Source: Ulota crispa (Eukaryota > Streptophyta > Bryopsida > Orthotrichales > Orthotrichaceae). Taken from it: a stretch of 64,000 bases of DNA. Positions 47,589 to 58,822 of the stretch are shown in pieces (position 1 is the stretch's first letter; the number at the start of each line of letters is the position of its first letter). Where the stretch lies: positions 15,252,001-15,316,000 of the forward strand of contig OY987243.1 of assembly GCA_963920765.1 (NCBI GenBank), in the 5' to 3' direction. Made by a program: the position numbers and the translations under genes. The notes beneath the pieces are model-generated. The model was given only the letters and a program-made list of their open reading frames with translations, was not told the origin of the DNA and did not search any database.

Positions 47589-48145
47589 TCAACGCCAGGA
47601 GCGCGCCTGACCAAACAAGAACCGACCCCCAGCCAAGAACCGAACCAGACTCACCGCGAGTAGTAAGCTACAAACACAAATCCGTGGCGACAACTGTGCC
47701 AGCCACTTGTCACGCGGCCACACGGTTCCTACCGCCACCTGCGCTACCGGCGACTGACAATACAACCATCCATCCGACCCACGTCCGACCCTGACATGTC
47801 ATGTTGTCATGCACCCCTCGCCTGCCAGAAAACCCCCTCACTCGACCCCCGCCGCTGCAAACCTGCCTGCACGTTCTATGACAATCACCAGTTCACCACC
47901 ACCTCACCGGTCACCACACCAAGCAACGCAATGAGCCCACACATGCAGCAGCATTCCGGCTCGTTTCCGAGCCGCGGAGTCACACACACACACACGCCGG
48001 CAGCTCCCCAACAGCCATACATTTCTGGCGCAATGCGCCCTCGCTAAGTCAGCCAGTCAGTCATACTCGCTAGTCGCTACGCATCGACGCCACCAACTCA
48101 AAATACTTCCGTCTATATACACTGGGCCGTGCCCGCCGGTCGCGT

Positions 48146-50384
48146 CTACTGCCACGCAGACGACACGATCAGCGCCCGATTCTGCCACCCCAGGAACAGC
48201 GCTCCGCCTTCCTCCTTCAGCCTGTACTTGTCGCTGTACGACTCCAGCAGCGTCTTGATGGTGCTGTTCACCGTCTGGCTCAGCGGGTACGGCTGGAACC
48301 CCGCCATCCTCATGCGCGCCCGCCACTTGCCCGTCATCTCGTGCCTCTCCACCCTCTCCGCGCCCTCGCACGCGATCACGTTCACGATGTCGCGAGCCAG
48401 GCACTGCTGCTCCACGTTCACGCGCTCCTTGCTCTCCCGCGCCAGCGTGATGTCCAGCGACTCGAACACCGCCGAGTAGTAGCTCAGCGTCTCCAGGAAC
48501 CGCGGATAGAAGGGCGCCGTGTTCGTGTTCGCCTCCTGCTCCACCAGCGTCAGCACCTTCGGCCTCAGGCTCTTCATCATGTGCAGCATCCGGTCCCGCG
48601 GGTTGCTCGTGCACACGCTCTCGTCCGGCATGTGATGCAGGTTCAGCGCGAAGTTCACCGCCAGCGCCTCGCCCGCCTGCCGCTGCAGCATCCACGCCTC
48701 CACCTCCGACGCCTTCTTCGCCACCCCGTGAAACACGAACGGCACTCCCACCGCCTCCGCCAGCTTCCCCAGCCGCTGCCCCACCATCTCCACGCCCGCG
48801 CTCGGCTTCGGCCCCGGCAGCGGGTTGTCCACCCCCGTGATCCGCAGCTGCGGCGGGCCCCCGGGCCGGGCCGCCAGCGCCTGGATCAGCGTCGTCCACT
48901 GCGTGCCCTGGGCCATCTCGAAGTCGATGATGTGCACCCGCTCCTCGTTCTGGAACGCCTCCGCGATGGCGCCGTTCGCCGCCATGTACCCAAACTTGAA
49001 GTACGGGCACACCTCGTACAGGATCTGCATCGCCGACAGCAGGTCCCGAGTCGCCGGCTCCTTGCACCTCAGCGCCTTGTACAGGCTGCTCCCCGACGCC
49101 GCCACGCGCGCCACCAGCCCCTCCACCATGTACGCCGCCAGCCGCTGCATCGGGTCGCCGTATATCGACACCGCCGCGTTCAGCTGGGCTATCAGCACGT
49201 TCGCCACCGGCATGTCGTTGTTCGACACCGCCTCCGCACACGCCACCAGCAGCTGCTCCGGTCGGCTCCGCGTCTCCACCGCCACCTTCTCCGGCGCTGC
49301 CTCCTCCGCCTGCATCGCAAACCCAGCCCCGTCACCCCGACCACGGTCACTGCCGCGCACGACAACGCCTCCACTCCAGCCTCAAAACATGCACCTCTTC
49401 CTACAAGGGTGGTCCGCACTACCGTCCTGCATGCCTCCCAACAGCGCGGCGCCACCCTCCTCCGACAAGCCTACCACGCACGCACGCACGCACCACATCC
49501 CAACCACACATCCACAAAATACGCCGCCTTACCCCGCGCGTCGCGCTTCCGGGATACCCCGTCGAGCCCCCGGTGCTGTGCGGCTTCCCGTACTCCGACA
49601 CCGTCGGCGCCGACGTCACGCTGCAGTGCTCCACCGCCGGGCTGCCGTTCTCCGCGGCCAACAGCTCCTCCAGCGTGTCCGCCCAGCTCCCCTCCGACGC
49701 GGGATCGCGCCCCTCGCCCACGGATCCCGACAGCGCACCGCCCTCCTCGTCCTCGTCGTCGTCCAACAGCGTGCTCTCCAGAAACTGCAGCACGTTCGCC
49801 AGCTCCGGATTCCTCCCCGCGTAGCTGCTCTGAGACCGCGCATATAGCTCCTCCGGAACCTGCCGCACCCCCTGCCGCTGCTGCTGCTGCTGCTGTTGCT
49901 GGTTCGACATCTCATGGCCCCGACCGCCCGCGCCCGCACCCGGCACGGGCCTCGACACCGACGACGGGCCATTCACGTACACCGCCGACGCCCTCGCCTG
50001 CTCGCCGTCGCGCTGCTGTCGTCCGTAGTAACAGTCCGCCTCCTCCTGATTCGACAGCCCCTCCACGGACGCGTCGCTGTGCGAGGACGACTCGCTCTGG
50101 TACGACGCCGAGCTCCACCCTCTCGACATCCTCGCCCCATTCTCCGACACCGCCTGCGACGAGTCCTGCGGCGACAGCGGAGATATGGGCGAGCTCTGGT
50201 TCCTGATCTTCATGCCGTACGCGCCCTGCCTCACGCCGCCCGCGTACGACGACTGCTGCGAGCCATAGTAGCTCGGCGTCTGCTGGCTGTTCGCCGTGTC
50301 CGCCAGGTACTCCCTGTCTTTCCCCGGTGGGTACCCGGGCGTCATCCCTATGGTCCCCAGATCCGGCCGATACTGCACGCTCAT
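48146..50384 (-). CDS. GRAS transcription regulator, PAT1 branch, copy B (671 aa, two coding exons)
   Basis: The protein is identical to copy A. Exon 1 is 50384-49533, the phase-0 intron 49532-49310, exon 2 49309-48146. The same N-terminal polyglutamine and acidic patch and the complete LHRI-VHIID-LHRII-PFYRE-SAW domain are present, with no frameshift or stop. Copy B is read toward copy A, the two stop codons being 9.3 kb apart. Its leader intron would be 50549-51746 and its upstream ORF 50478-50540. Since sequence identity ends 34 bp before the donor, promoter, transcription start and most of the first leader exon differ from copy A. I infer two genes making one protein under separate control, unless one copy is a product of the assembly. 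Confidence 0.95.
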
Positions 50385-50477
50385 GCTTGCACCACCTCAA
50401 ACCGTCTCGCCGAAGCTCCAACTCTCAATGCTGCCCCCGCTCCTCCTGCTCTCGCACACCGAGCCGGCCGCTCGATG

Positions 50478-50540
50478 TCAAGAATGTGGCTTCGCCCGGG
50501 TCTTGAAACCGTGCAGTATGATCCACGTGCAATCTCTCAT
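50478..50540 (-). promoter_or_regulatory. Upstream ORF of 20 codons, GRAS copy B
   Basis: Mirror of the upstream ORF in copy A, with the same sequence and the same 93-base distance to the main ATG. Confidence 0.4.
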
Positions 50541-50548
50541 GTGACCTT

Positions 50549-51746
50549 CTGCAAACAACCAACCCAACAACAGTTAGGCAGTGCCGAGGCGCGTCCACGC
50601 ACACATCCACCAGGGGCCGACCAAACCAGAAACGTACTGCTCGGCGATGTCCACCATTCCACCCGTCCGGATCGACAAATTTCTGACCACGACACTCTGC
50701 TACGCGACAGAAAACCAACCCATCCAGGCCCTCGGCACCCTCCTACGCGCTACCGGTTGTACCCGCAATCCGGCCGCGTCGCCATCGCCACGACGACCAC
50801 GGCCGTGCTCCCATGTCATTTCATTTCCGAGCAACGATCCATTTTCTGCGTCGTCCCGGCCTCCAGCCTGCAAGCCCTGCCATGGCCACTCGGGGAATGC
50901 CGACGTCGCGGCCCATCCCCAGCGGCCTCCAGAGGTCTTTATGCGGTAGAGCTTCACTTCGCAAGGGTTCCACGATCCGCCCGGGTTACACGCGACTGCT
51001 CTATCTACCGCAAAAAAACGTCCGAAACAACACACACCAACCACGCCGTGTACAACTCGTCCCGTGCGCCTATCACAAGTCTCCGCATTCGTGCCAACTC
51101 CGCGTGAACCAGCCTCTAAGAGGCTGCTGGCCCGGTGTGACACCGCTACCAAGTTATCGAAGTCGAACAACGGACAACATTGGCTGTGGCGGGCTTAATC
51201 CGGTGCCATTTGTTGTTTCAAGTGGACGGCCACGCAAAGACACCGTTGCCACCGACCAGATCAAGCTGCGACCGACCTCCAATAACCGATACCACGGCTC
51301 ATCCGACAAAATCAACAACCGCTGCAAATTTCGCTGACAAAATGTCAACCATCATCATCATGCAGCAACCTCACAAGGAAGACACAACCCTTCCGTATTA
51401 TACAGCCACCGAGCACGCGGTCACCGGTGGTGCACGCAACCCGAAGGCGTTCTTCCCCGGCCTTACCCCGAGCTCACTCACAGTGCCAACCACGACGCAC
51501 TCTAGAAATTCGTCGGTCGAGCAGTCGAGAGGGGCCGACGCCGAAACCGAAACAGAACGACCACGGGCTTTTGCTTGGTTGCTTATCGCCAAATTTCCAA
51601 ACCCCAACCGATTCCCCACAATCACAGAGCGCAACAGCAAAACCGCAGCACACGGCTTCAAGCTCACACATGGAAGGGACATTTCCTTTCCAACCATGAA
51701 AAAGAGGAAATCCAAAATCTTGCCGAACCAAAGCGGAGTGACTTAC
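50549..51746 (-). other. Likely 5'-UTR intron of GRAS copy B
   Basis: Mirror of the predicted intron in copy A: donor GTAAGT at the 51746 side, CTAACT branch-like word and TTTGCAG acceptor at the 50549 side. Confidence 0.5.
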
Positions 51747-51780
51747 AACTTTGCAACCGCCGCTGAACGAAAGGTACCGA

Positions 51781-52255
51781 CGAGAAGAAAATGGTCCTTC
51801 GTCTCACTCCGCAATTTTCTCCACAACTTGATGCCGCTCAAAGTCCAATCCGCGAGGGCACCGACATTCGCAGTCCGAATACATCCAAGAAACCAAATGT
51901 GATGGTCTCCGAAACACGGCCTGTTGAGTTCGCGAGAATCACGTTGAGCGCTCCCGAGAGAAAAATGACGCCTCCAGCTCCAACAAAAGAGGGGATGAAA
52001 CCTCCAAATCAAACACAAGAAACGTTAGGAAACATACGGAAGTGCACCAAAATCGAACCGACAATATCGGCACGTTTGACTTGTCAGCGGCAACACTAAT
52101 TTTGGCGCAAGAATCTGCTGGTAACTATGAGCTCGGGAATCTGGGGTGCAGGGTCGGAGTGATCGACGTCACCGACGACTCCTCTCCCCTTCTGCTCTTA
52201 CTCAGCACGGCGATGGAAGGGAGGGCCTCACTTTCGCGACGAGCTTCGTCTGGGG
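51781..52255 (-). promoter_or_regulatory. Diverged 5' flank of GRAS copy B (promoter and likely first UTR exon)
   Basis: GC-rich sequence upstream of copy B, aligning in order but with many differences to 34760-35238. The best anchor is the 15-mer AGGCCGTGTTTCGGA (minus strand, 51922-51908); others are TTTGGAGG at 52008 and a GAGG...CGTCGAT block at 52185-52162. It should hold the promoter of copy B. Confidence 0.5.
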
Positions 52256-52259
52256 CGGG

Positions 52260-53430
52260 CACCGGGTGACCGGGTGACCGGGAGGTCCCGTGTTGCTGGA
52301 GCCCGGGTCCTGGTCTATGAATCCGGTCACGTTCGTAGATGGATAACCGCCTTCGTCAGGTGGTTTGCAGGACATCGGCCCTTGGTTGAGGATATCTGCA
52401 CACGTGTAAGGAAAATGAGCAACACCAGAATTCGGGGAGAAAATTTAGCTTTACCAGCTGAAATGCTGCATTTCCCAGTTTCAACCGGATTTTCACTAAG
52501 GTAGAAATATTATAAACGGTTAAAATAAGCCACTTTAGCCTATAAGATATGGGGAACTTCTTGAGAAATTAAGCTCAATCTGTGAAAAAACAAGGATAAG
52601 GAAGAGTGTAAAAAACAAAAACAAAAAAAAAAAAACTCAAGAATGAATATTTTATGCATTATAAAAGTGGATTTTGGGTTTGGACCAATTTTGGTTTCAT
52701 AGGTGCACCTTAAACGGCTACCTCTTGAACCTTGTTCCAAAACAAGTTTGAACCAATCAAATGCGAGGAAATAGCATCTTTTCAAAATCTTTTTCAAAGT
52801 CAACTCTTGTTGGTTTTAGAACAGTCTATGTTGCCATTATTGGGGAGTAACTATTATGGTATTTCTACCTTAACATACACTGGTTATTTTATGTAGAACT
52901 TCTAAATTTCTACAGTAAATATAAACATAGTATATTTAGTTTTTTTTGGAGAAAAGAGCCAGTTTTTTATCTAGTGGTTTCAAGCTTCAACCAGATTTTT
53001 TGCAATTTCAATCAGTTGCCACTACACTAACCGCCAATTTTCCCTGAATCAACAATTCAACAGCTTTTGTATTGGGTTTAGTGGGCAATCCCCATGTTTT
53101 TCTGCTTGTGCAATTCAATATGTATACCGAAAATTGTACTTTTAGGTTTTGGAACTTTCGGGCCAAGGTGGGAGATATGAACCTTGAATCTTAAATCATC
53201 CTCAAAGAATCTCCACCCCTATGGTAAAACACAGTGTTAGCTAGACATTTGGATGAATAAAAGGCAATTAATGCTCAGACCCACCAAAAGATTCTCCCTT
53301 GCATTGCAATATTTGCATATTCCCAGTGCATAGCAACTTCTCTAAACACCACTTTTCTTGGATAATCTAGTAGGTTAAAGAAGCAATGACGAAGAATCTC
53401 TCTACTTTTTCAAACAAGGAGGCTTCAAAG
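52260..53430. other. Intergenic, no gene seen
   Basis: GC content falls at about 52.5 kb, marking the right end of the GC-rich GRAS region. A short exact tandem repeat, gtgaccggg, lies near 52266-52283. Confidence 0.5.
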
Positions 53431-53543
53431 CCCAAATTTGATCAATATGGAGTTCTTAGTTATATATGGAGTGTATCTAGACTTTGTGTTGGTCCAAATA
53501 CACTCCATATATAACGGACAACTCCATATTGGTCGAATATGGG
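53431..53543. mobile_element. Short foldback element, copy 1 (113 bp)
   Basis: CCCAAATTTGATCAATATGG at the left is mirrored by CCATATTGGTCGAATATGGG at the right. The stem continues through TATATATGGAGTGTAT / ATACACTCCATATATA. A second copy lies at 56526-56640 in the same orientation. Confidence 0.8.
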
Positions 53544-53754
53544 TTCTTGTTATTGGTTGAACACTATTCTACTTTGTTGCATAGGTAGGAGAAATCACAA
53601 CTAAACACAAGAAACTAAAGTCACAGTGATTCCCCGAGATGAAGAGCTAGAGATTAAGTGGAGATGCTCTTTGAGGTTCCTCACTCCACTTGACAAGTAG
53701 GTTTAGTATATCAAGCCATATCTTCTATTAGTCAATAGATTATAATATAACTTA

Positions 53755-54110
53755 TTATAATTTGAAGAGTGTGAAATTGCTTTTTGTGAAAACGTAGTAA
53801 AAATATGGTTTGGATATGGTTGATCTAAAAACATCCCGTCAAATGGTAGCCAACATCCAAAAACTTAGAGGCCTTTTTTAATTAAGTATAAATAAGGAAA
53901 AGTCAACAAAGGGGATGAAAATTGTATAGACACTTTTGTTGAGTTTTCTTTGTTTGGCCTTGATTTGGAGAGGACTCTTTTTTTTTTGGAAATTAGTTAG
54001 CATTTGAGGGATGCATTGAGAGTTTGTCAATATTCAAATCCAAACTATATCACGTTTTCACAACAACGTTTTCAGTGCCCTTTCAAATTTCAATCATAAT
54101 TTATGTAGGT
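53755..54110. mobile_element. Foldback element, family also at 33.0-33.3 kb
   Basis: CATCCCGTCAAATGGTAGCC and AACTTAGAGGCC at the left face GGAAATTAGTTAGCATTTGA and GGGATGCATTGA at the right in inverse order. The ends are unclear. Confidence 0.45.
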
Positions 54111-54750
54111 TATTCATTATTATTTATTAAAAGAATGGCCTTGCTATTTTGGGGTTGTTTTTCAAGTGGATAAAGGACGCCTTTAGGGCCAACTTCCATG
54201 CTCCATTGGAATTGGCCACAATGATGAGAGTTTTTCAAAGTTCAATTCTTGTGCTTCTTACAAACAAAGTATTTGTTAGAACATCATATTTAACTTCTAA
54301 TTTTGTTATTTTCCAACATCCTTTCATGCACGGGTGTATATCTAGTTTGTCATTTTCTTACTCTTTTTTTTTTGGGCCACCATAAACTTGACCTTTAGTA
54401 GGTTAAGTTTTCAAATTGAAATGAAGTGATTTATGAAGGAAGTAAATCTTAATTGTATTTAGCTCTTACTTGGTATTATGAGCTTTTTAGGGCGCCTTTT
54501 TGTAGTCCATAATAATCCTCCCAATTTTTTCCTAATTTTTGTTGATTTTAAACTATTCCCTTTCTTCTATAAGCCATTAAATTTCAATTACCTTCAAATT
54601 TTTAAATTGGATTGTAAGTTTTTTATTCACAATTTGCACAATTTACATTCAAATGGTACATCACTTCAAGGTTTTGCAATTACAATAACGCAAATCTTAA
54701 TGTACACAAAAGAATCTATACATCTAGGATGATGAATCTATCTAGCAAGT
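54111..54750. other. Intergenic, no gene seen
   Basis: AT-rich DNA. Open frames at 54149-54385 and 54478-54732 show no family signature. Confidence 0.5.
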
Positions 54751-57103
54751 TCACTTTGAGTTGTTTAAAAAATCCTTCAAGTTATTTGCGTCAACGATTG
54801 TGAAGTTGAACGTGCATCTTGTGCAATTAGAGATTGAAGTTCCCACCTTTGTTGTAGTGAATTGAGAATCCACCACATTGTAGCCGAGATGTTTTGCACC
54901 TTTTGGCCACTCACAAAGCATGACCTTCTCTAATTCAATAATATTAGTTATAATATCTTGGATCAAGTAACCATGAGCTAGAGGTGAGCTAAGACCCAAA
55001 ACAAATATAGAATGAACATCTTTAACCATTGGAACCGCAAAAATAGTAGCATTTGAGATGGTTGGAGCTATAGTAGAAATGCTCTTAGTAACTTGAGAGC
55101 ACTGAGGAGCACAAGGAGGAGGTATCCCTCGGAAATTGCTAACCACTAGCTCCAATTCCGTAACATCTCCTTTAGATGAATCTTGATCAGCATGCAAGGA
55201 ATGTGACGATTGAATTGCCAGCGAATTATCGTCTTGAAGAGCTTTCAAAATCTTCCTTAAACTTGTCTTTGTACATTATATGCTTTCCATCCTTAAATGG
55301 CTCAATGCTCACTTTCATTACTGCCATTGTCTAGAGATTAATTGATTGGTCATAGCCCCAATAGGAAGCCTCACTCCTATGGCCAATGATTGCCATGCCA
55401 ACCTTATGTAGGAACCCTTGCTCTGATCAACTGTTGGATGGTGGTGTATCAAGGGCTTTTATTAGTGTAGAACCTTGGTAAATTGATCCAAACCATCATA
55501 TTGTTTGCCCAGGCAGTAAGCACCTTAACCCCAACATTGTTGGTATTGAACCATGCCTACAAATATAATAATAAGAATATGAGAAAAATACAAATTCAAA
55601 AGTAAGAATGCAAGAAAATGAAAGGTCAACAAAATTAAAAGGATAATAATAAAAATAAATAAATAATAAACCAAAAAATGAAAGGTCACTTACATTAGTC
55701 CTCGGATTTCCTCTAATTGCTTGGAGGAAGATGTGTCTCCCAACTTCAAGATCAACCTTTCGATGCATGTGCCTCATCAGTTGCACATAGGTTGCAACTA
55801 CATCCGGCTCATGGCATGTGGCAAAGTCTCAAAAGTGCTCTTGTTGAAAATGACTCATTGAGGTTTTATAGTTTTTACTATCACGCTCACTATACATCAC
55901 AAACTTTCCATATTCATTTTCATCAGTAATGAAATCAATGTCAAGTAGTTTCCACAACTCTGAATATCCGAGTATCATAAATAAACTAAGACAATAGTGC
56001 ACAAATGCTTTTGAACCCCGCTTGCATGGTTCATAAACATGTCTTGATCCTCCAAACAAGCCTTCTCATCTTGCCATTTTAATGGTTGACTTTTCTTCCT
56101 TTTTTTTTTGCTACTACTTTAATGGAGCAATCTATGGCCTTTATCAATGCAAGTCAAGGCTTCTCAAAGAAGGCATGAGTCTATAGGAACAAAGGTACTT
56201 AATTTTGACAAATCTCACATACATGCTTAATTTGCCTCCAACACACCATTTGACTACATGCATGAAAGAGCTGTGAAAAAGTGTCACTAAGATAAAATCC
56301 AACATTCAACTTTTTGACACCAAGAAGAAATGGAACAAGCCCTTCTACAAGTATAGGAAGAAGAAGTACTACCTCTTCATGAAACTTCTTAGCTATCTAC
56401 CATTTGCTAAAACGGCATTTGAACCAATGCTCAACACTAATACTACGATTAGCACTGCCTTTGTTGATCTCCTTCAAGTCCTCTTCATCTACTTCAACAA
56501 AACCTTTGTTTACAGCAACACCTAACCCCAAATTTGATCAATATGGAATTGTCAATTATATATGGAGTGTATTTGGACTTTGTGTTGGTCCAAATACATT
56601 CCATATATAACGGACAACTCCATATTGATCAAATATGGGGTTAACTCCTCTAGCAACCTCAACAACATTACCAACTACTGTATCTTCATCTAGGTTTAGG
56701 AACCATCATTAAATGTTTTGCTTGCCAAAAAGTACACCTTGGAAAATACATTAGGAGCACATAGGTCATCAAAACTGAGTTCAAATGATGGATCTTCAAA
56801 AGCAAAGATGATAAATTCATCATTGACCTTGTAGTTCGCAACTTCCAATTCATCAATTGGTGCAGTTCATGCATCATTATCACAAATCATGAATACTTGA
56901 TGGTTGGACACAAGAACAAGAGGCGCCCTATGCGTGCATGCTTGAAAGTACGCATTGGTTTCAAACAAAATGTGAATAGGAGCAGCAACAAGAGGTGGAG
57001 GCAAATATGTCACTTGCATTGGAGGAATGTTTGGCAATCCCTTGCAATGTATAACGCCTAATTTCTTAGCAATTTGCCTCTCCTGGGGTATAGATTTTGT
57101 CAT
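54751..57103 (-). pseudogene. Degenerate coding region, family not recognised
   Basis: On the minus strand several amino-acid-like blocks follow one another: 57103-56700, 56520-56220, 56090-55694 and 55556-55454, then another at 55248-54751. They contain in-frame stops, and the first two are separated by the foldback insertion 56526-56640. Between the third and fourth blocks there is a good GTAAGT donor (at 55693) and a TTTGTAG acceptor (at 55557); the junction is in phase, suggesting a true 137-bp intron. Codon use is AT-rich like the surroundings and unlike the GRAS genes. I recognise no domain. It may be a decayed host gene, or an accessory or transposase gene of a large DNA transposon. 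The 55248-54751 frame may belong to a separate gene. Confidence 0.4.
56526..56640. mobile_element. Short foldback element, copy 2 (115 bp)
   Basis: Closely matches copy 1 at 53431-53543. The right flank is TTAA (56641-56644) and the left flank CTAA (56522-56525), so a TTAA target duplication with CCCC ends is plausible. It interrupts the degenerate coding region. Confidence 0.8.
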
Positions 57104-58818
57104 TGATATCCTTCATCAAGACGATAGTTGCATTGAGTTCAAAAATATTGTTTAGAAGGAGGAAATCAAAGAAGGATTTGGAAGGATATATTAGAAGAAT
57201 ATTAAGCTTCAAAAAGAAAACATTCATTGCTACAAATGTAATCTTTGGTAGTGGAGTTGCTTGCAGAACTAATAGCTTGGAGGTCTCTCAAATAGACTCT
57301 CTTAAGGCAAACTTTGCTAACAAAGTCAATTTTGCACCAAAACCTTAGAGGCTTAATAAGATTGTGATAGCCACAAAAGCAAGAGTTTCTTAAAGTGCAA
57401 CAAATACCCTACTCTTCTAGTAAGTTTTATGCCTATTGTTAAAAAAAAAACCATTCCACATAAATGAGCCATTAGTAAATAAGCTCTTGTGATATTGAAT
57501 AGGCTTATGAGCAAACAACCATTGCAACACAAATTATGCAATCACGTGAAGAATCTAAAAGCCTTCAAAGGATACATAAAACAACAAAATGATAAGAGCA
57601 ACATACGAAGCGTCAACGAGGGAGAAACAAGACTCTAAAATATCATTGAAAGCTTACATAAACCCTAAATGAGACAATGACTACTGGTTGCAAAAATACC
57701 TTGCAAAAGAAAATTACAAATTGGAATTGATGTTGAGTGTTGTTGAATATAATATGCCAAACCCCACTTGCGGCTCTTGCTGCTTGCTGGGGACTGGCTA
57801 ATTATATTCAACAACACTCCTTCCAACCTTGCTCCCAACATCCGTTCCATATTACATAATCTAGTGTGGTACTTGACTTGAATGCAATAGTAAAATCAGA
57901 TTCTAAACTAATCTTATCATGATGAAAGAGTTACAATAAATAAACACACATTCTATATTCAGCTATTATTTTTGGTTATTTTCAAATTATTTTTGGCATA
58001 CACAACTTTAATTTTTTGTCAAAAGCAAACAATGTTGAGAAGTTTAAATGGTGCAAGACAACCTTTTGGAAAAGCCAATTAGAACCAGCATTGCAAAAAC
58101 TAAAACCTTTATTTGTCACCGCATTGGTAATTGAGATATAAGCCCATATTTCCATTCCAAAATGAAGTACCTCAAAATTCTTGCTATCTCATGGAAATTA
58201 TTTGTAAATGTTTCGATATATTGATCTCAGCCATAACCTTACCAAATATTGGTAGGAATGTGTATTTGAGTTTTATGCAAAAAATAACAATAGTACTAAA
58301 GAATATGGTGAAGCATACCATTCTTAGTTAGTATTAGAAACTCTATCATTATAAATATTTACCTAGCATGCTGTTCTACTGCATGATCCCATTACATATT
58401 TATAATCCCATGTTTAGGGAGATTTTTGAGCTTTAACAATCAATGCTATAGGAGAACAAGCATTAAGTATATTGTCATTTAGTTGAAATGTGAAACTATC
58501 ACATAATAATTGGTCATATTTTTCAAAAATCTAACTATAGTATATCATTGAATACAAACATAAGAAATATGAGGTGCATGCCTATGAAAAAATTAGCTGA
58601 AAGTGAGAAATGCTAGATTTTAGCCAATAGAGAGCCAATAGAATGAGTATTTCTCCCAAATGTTGTCTTTGGTTGTTATTGATCTTTCCCACTTTCAACT
58701 AGTTTTTCACAAGCATATACTTAATATGCCCTAAATCTATGTTATAGTTTTACATTTTTTTGTGAAAACATGACCAATTTTTATCTAGTAGCAAAATGCA
58801 ACTAGTTTTTTTTGCAAT
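57104..58818. other. Intergenic; one hairpin
   Basis: AT-rich DNA. Apart from the hairpin at 57735-57819, nothing gene-like was seen. Confidence 0.5.
57735..57819. ncRNA. miRNA-precursor-like hairpin (candidate)
   Basis: GAGTGTTGTTGAATATAAT at 57735-57753 is perfectly reverse-complemented at 57801-57819. After a 2-base mismatch, GCCAAACCCCA pairs with TGGGGACTGGC apart from two or three mismatches, leaving a loop of about 21 bases. The stem of about 32 bp in 85 nt fits a plant miRNA precursor, but a tiny foldback transposon would look the same. Confidence 0.35.
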
Positions 58819-58822
58819 TTAA

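Larger units (their letters stand above)
47589..51780 (-). repeat. Right arm of the 4,192-bp inverted repeat
   Basis: Reverse-complement twin of 35239-39430, with no difference found. The outer edge at 51780 is followed by DNA that is homologous to the other flank but strongly diverged; the inner edge at 47589 is followed by apparently unrelated sequence. It carries GRAS copy B. Confidence 0.97.

Noticed and set aside
53755-54110. Possible inverted gene duplication
   Set aside because: The inverted halves are AT-rich, non-coding and match a second foldback copy at 33.0-33.3 kb, so a transposon explains them.
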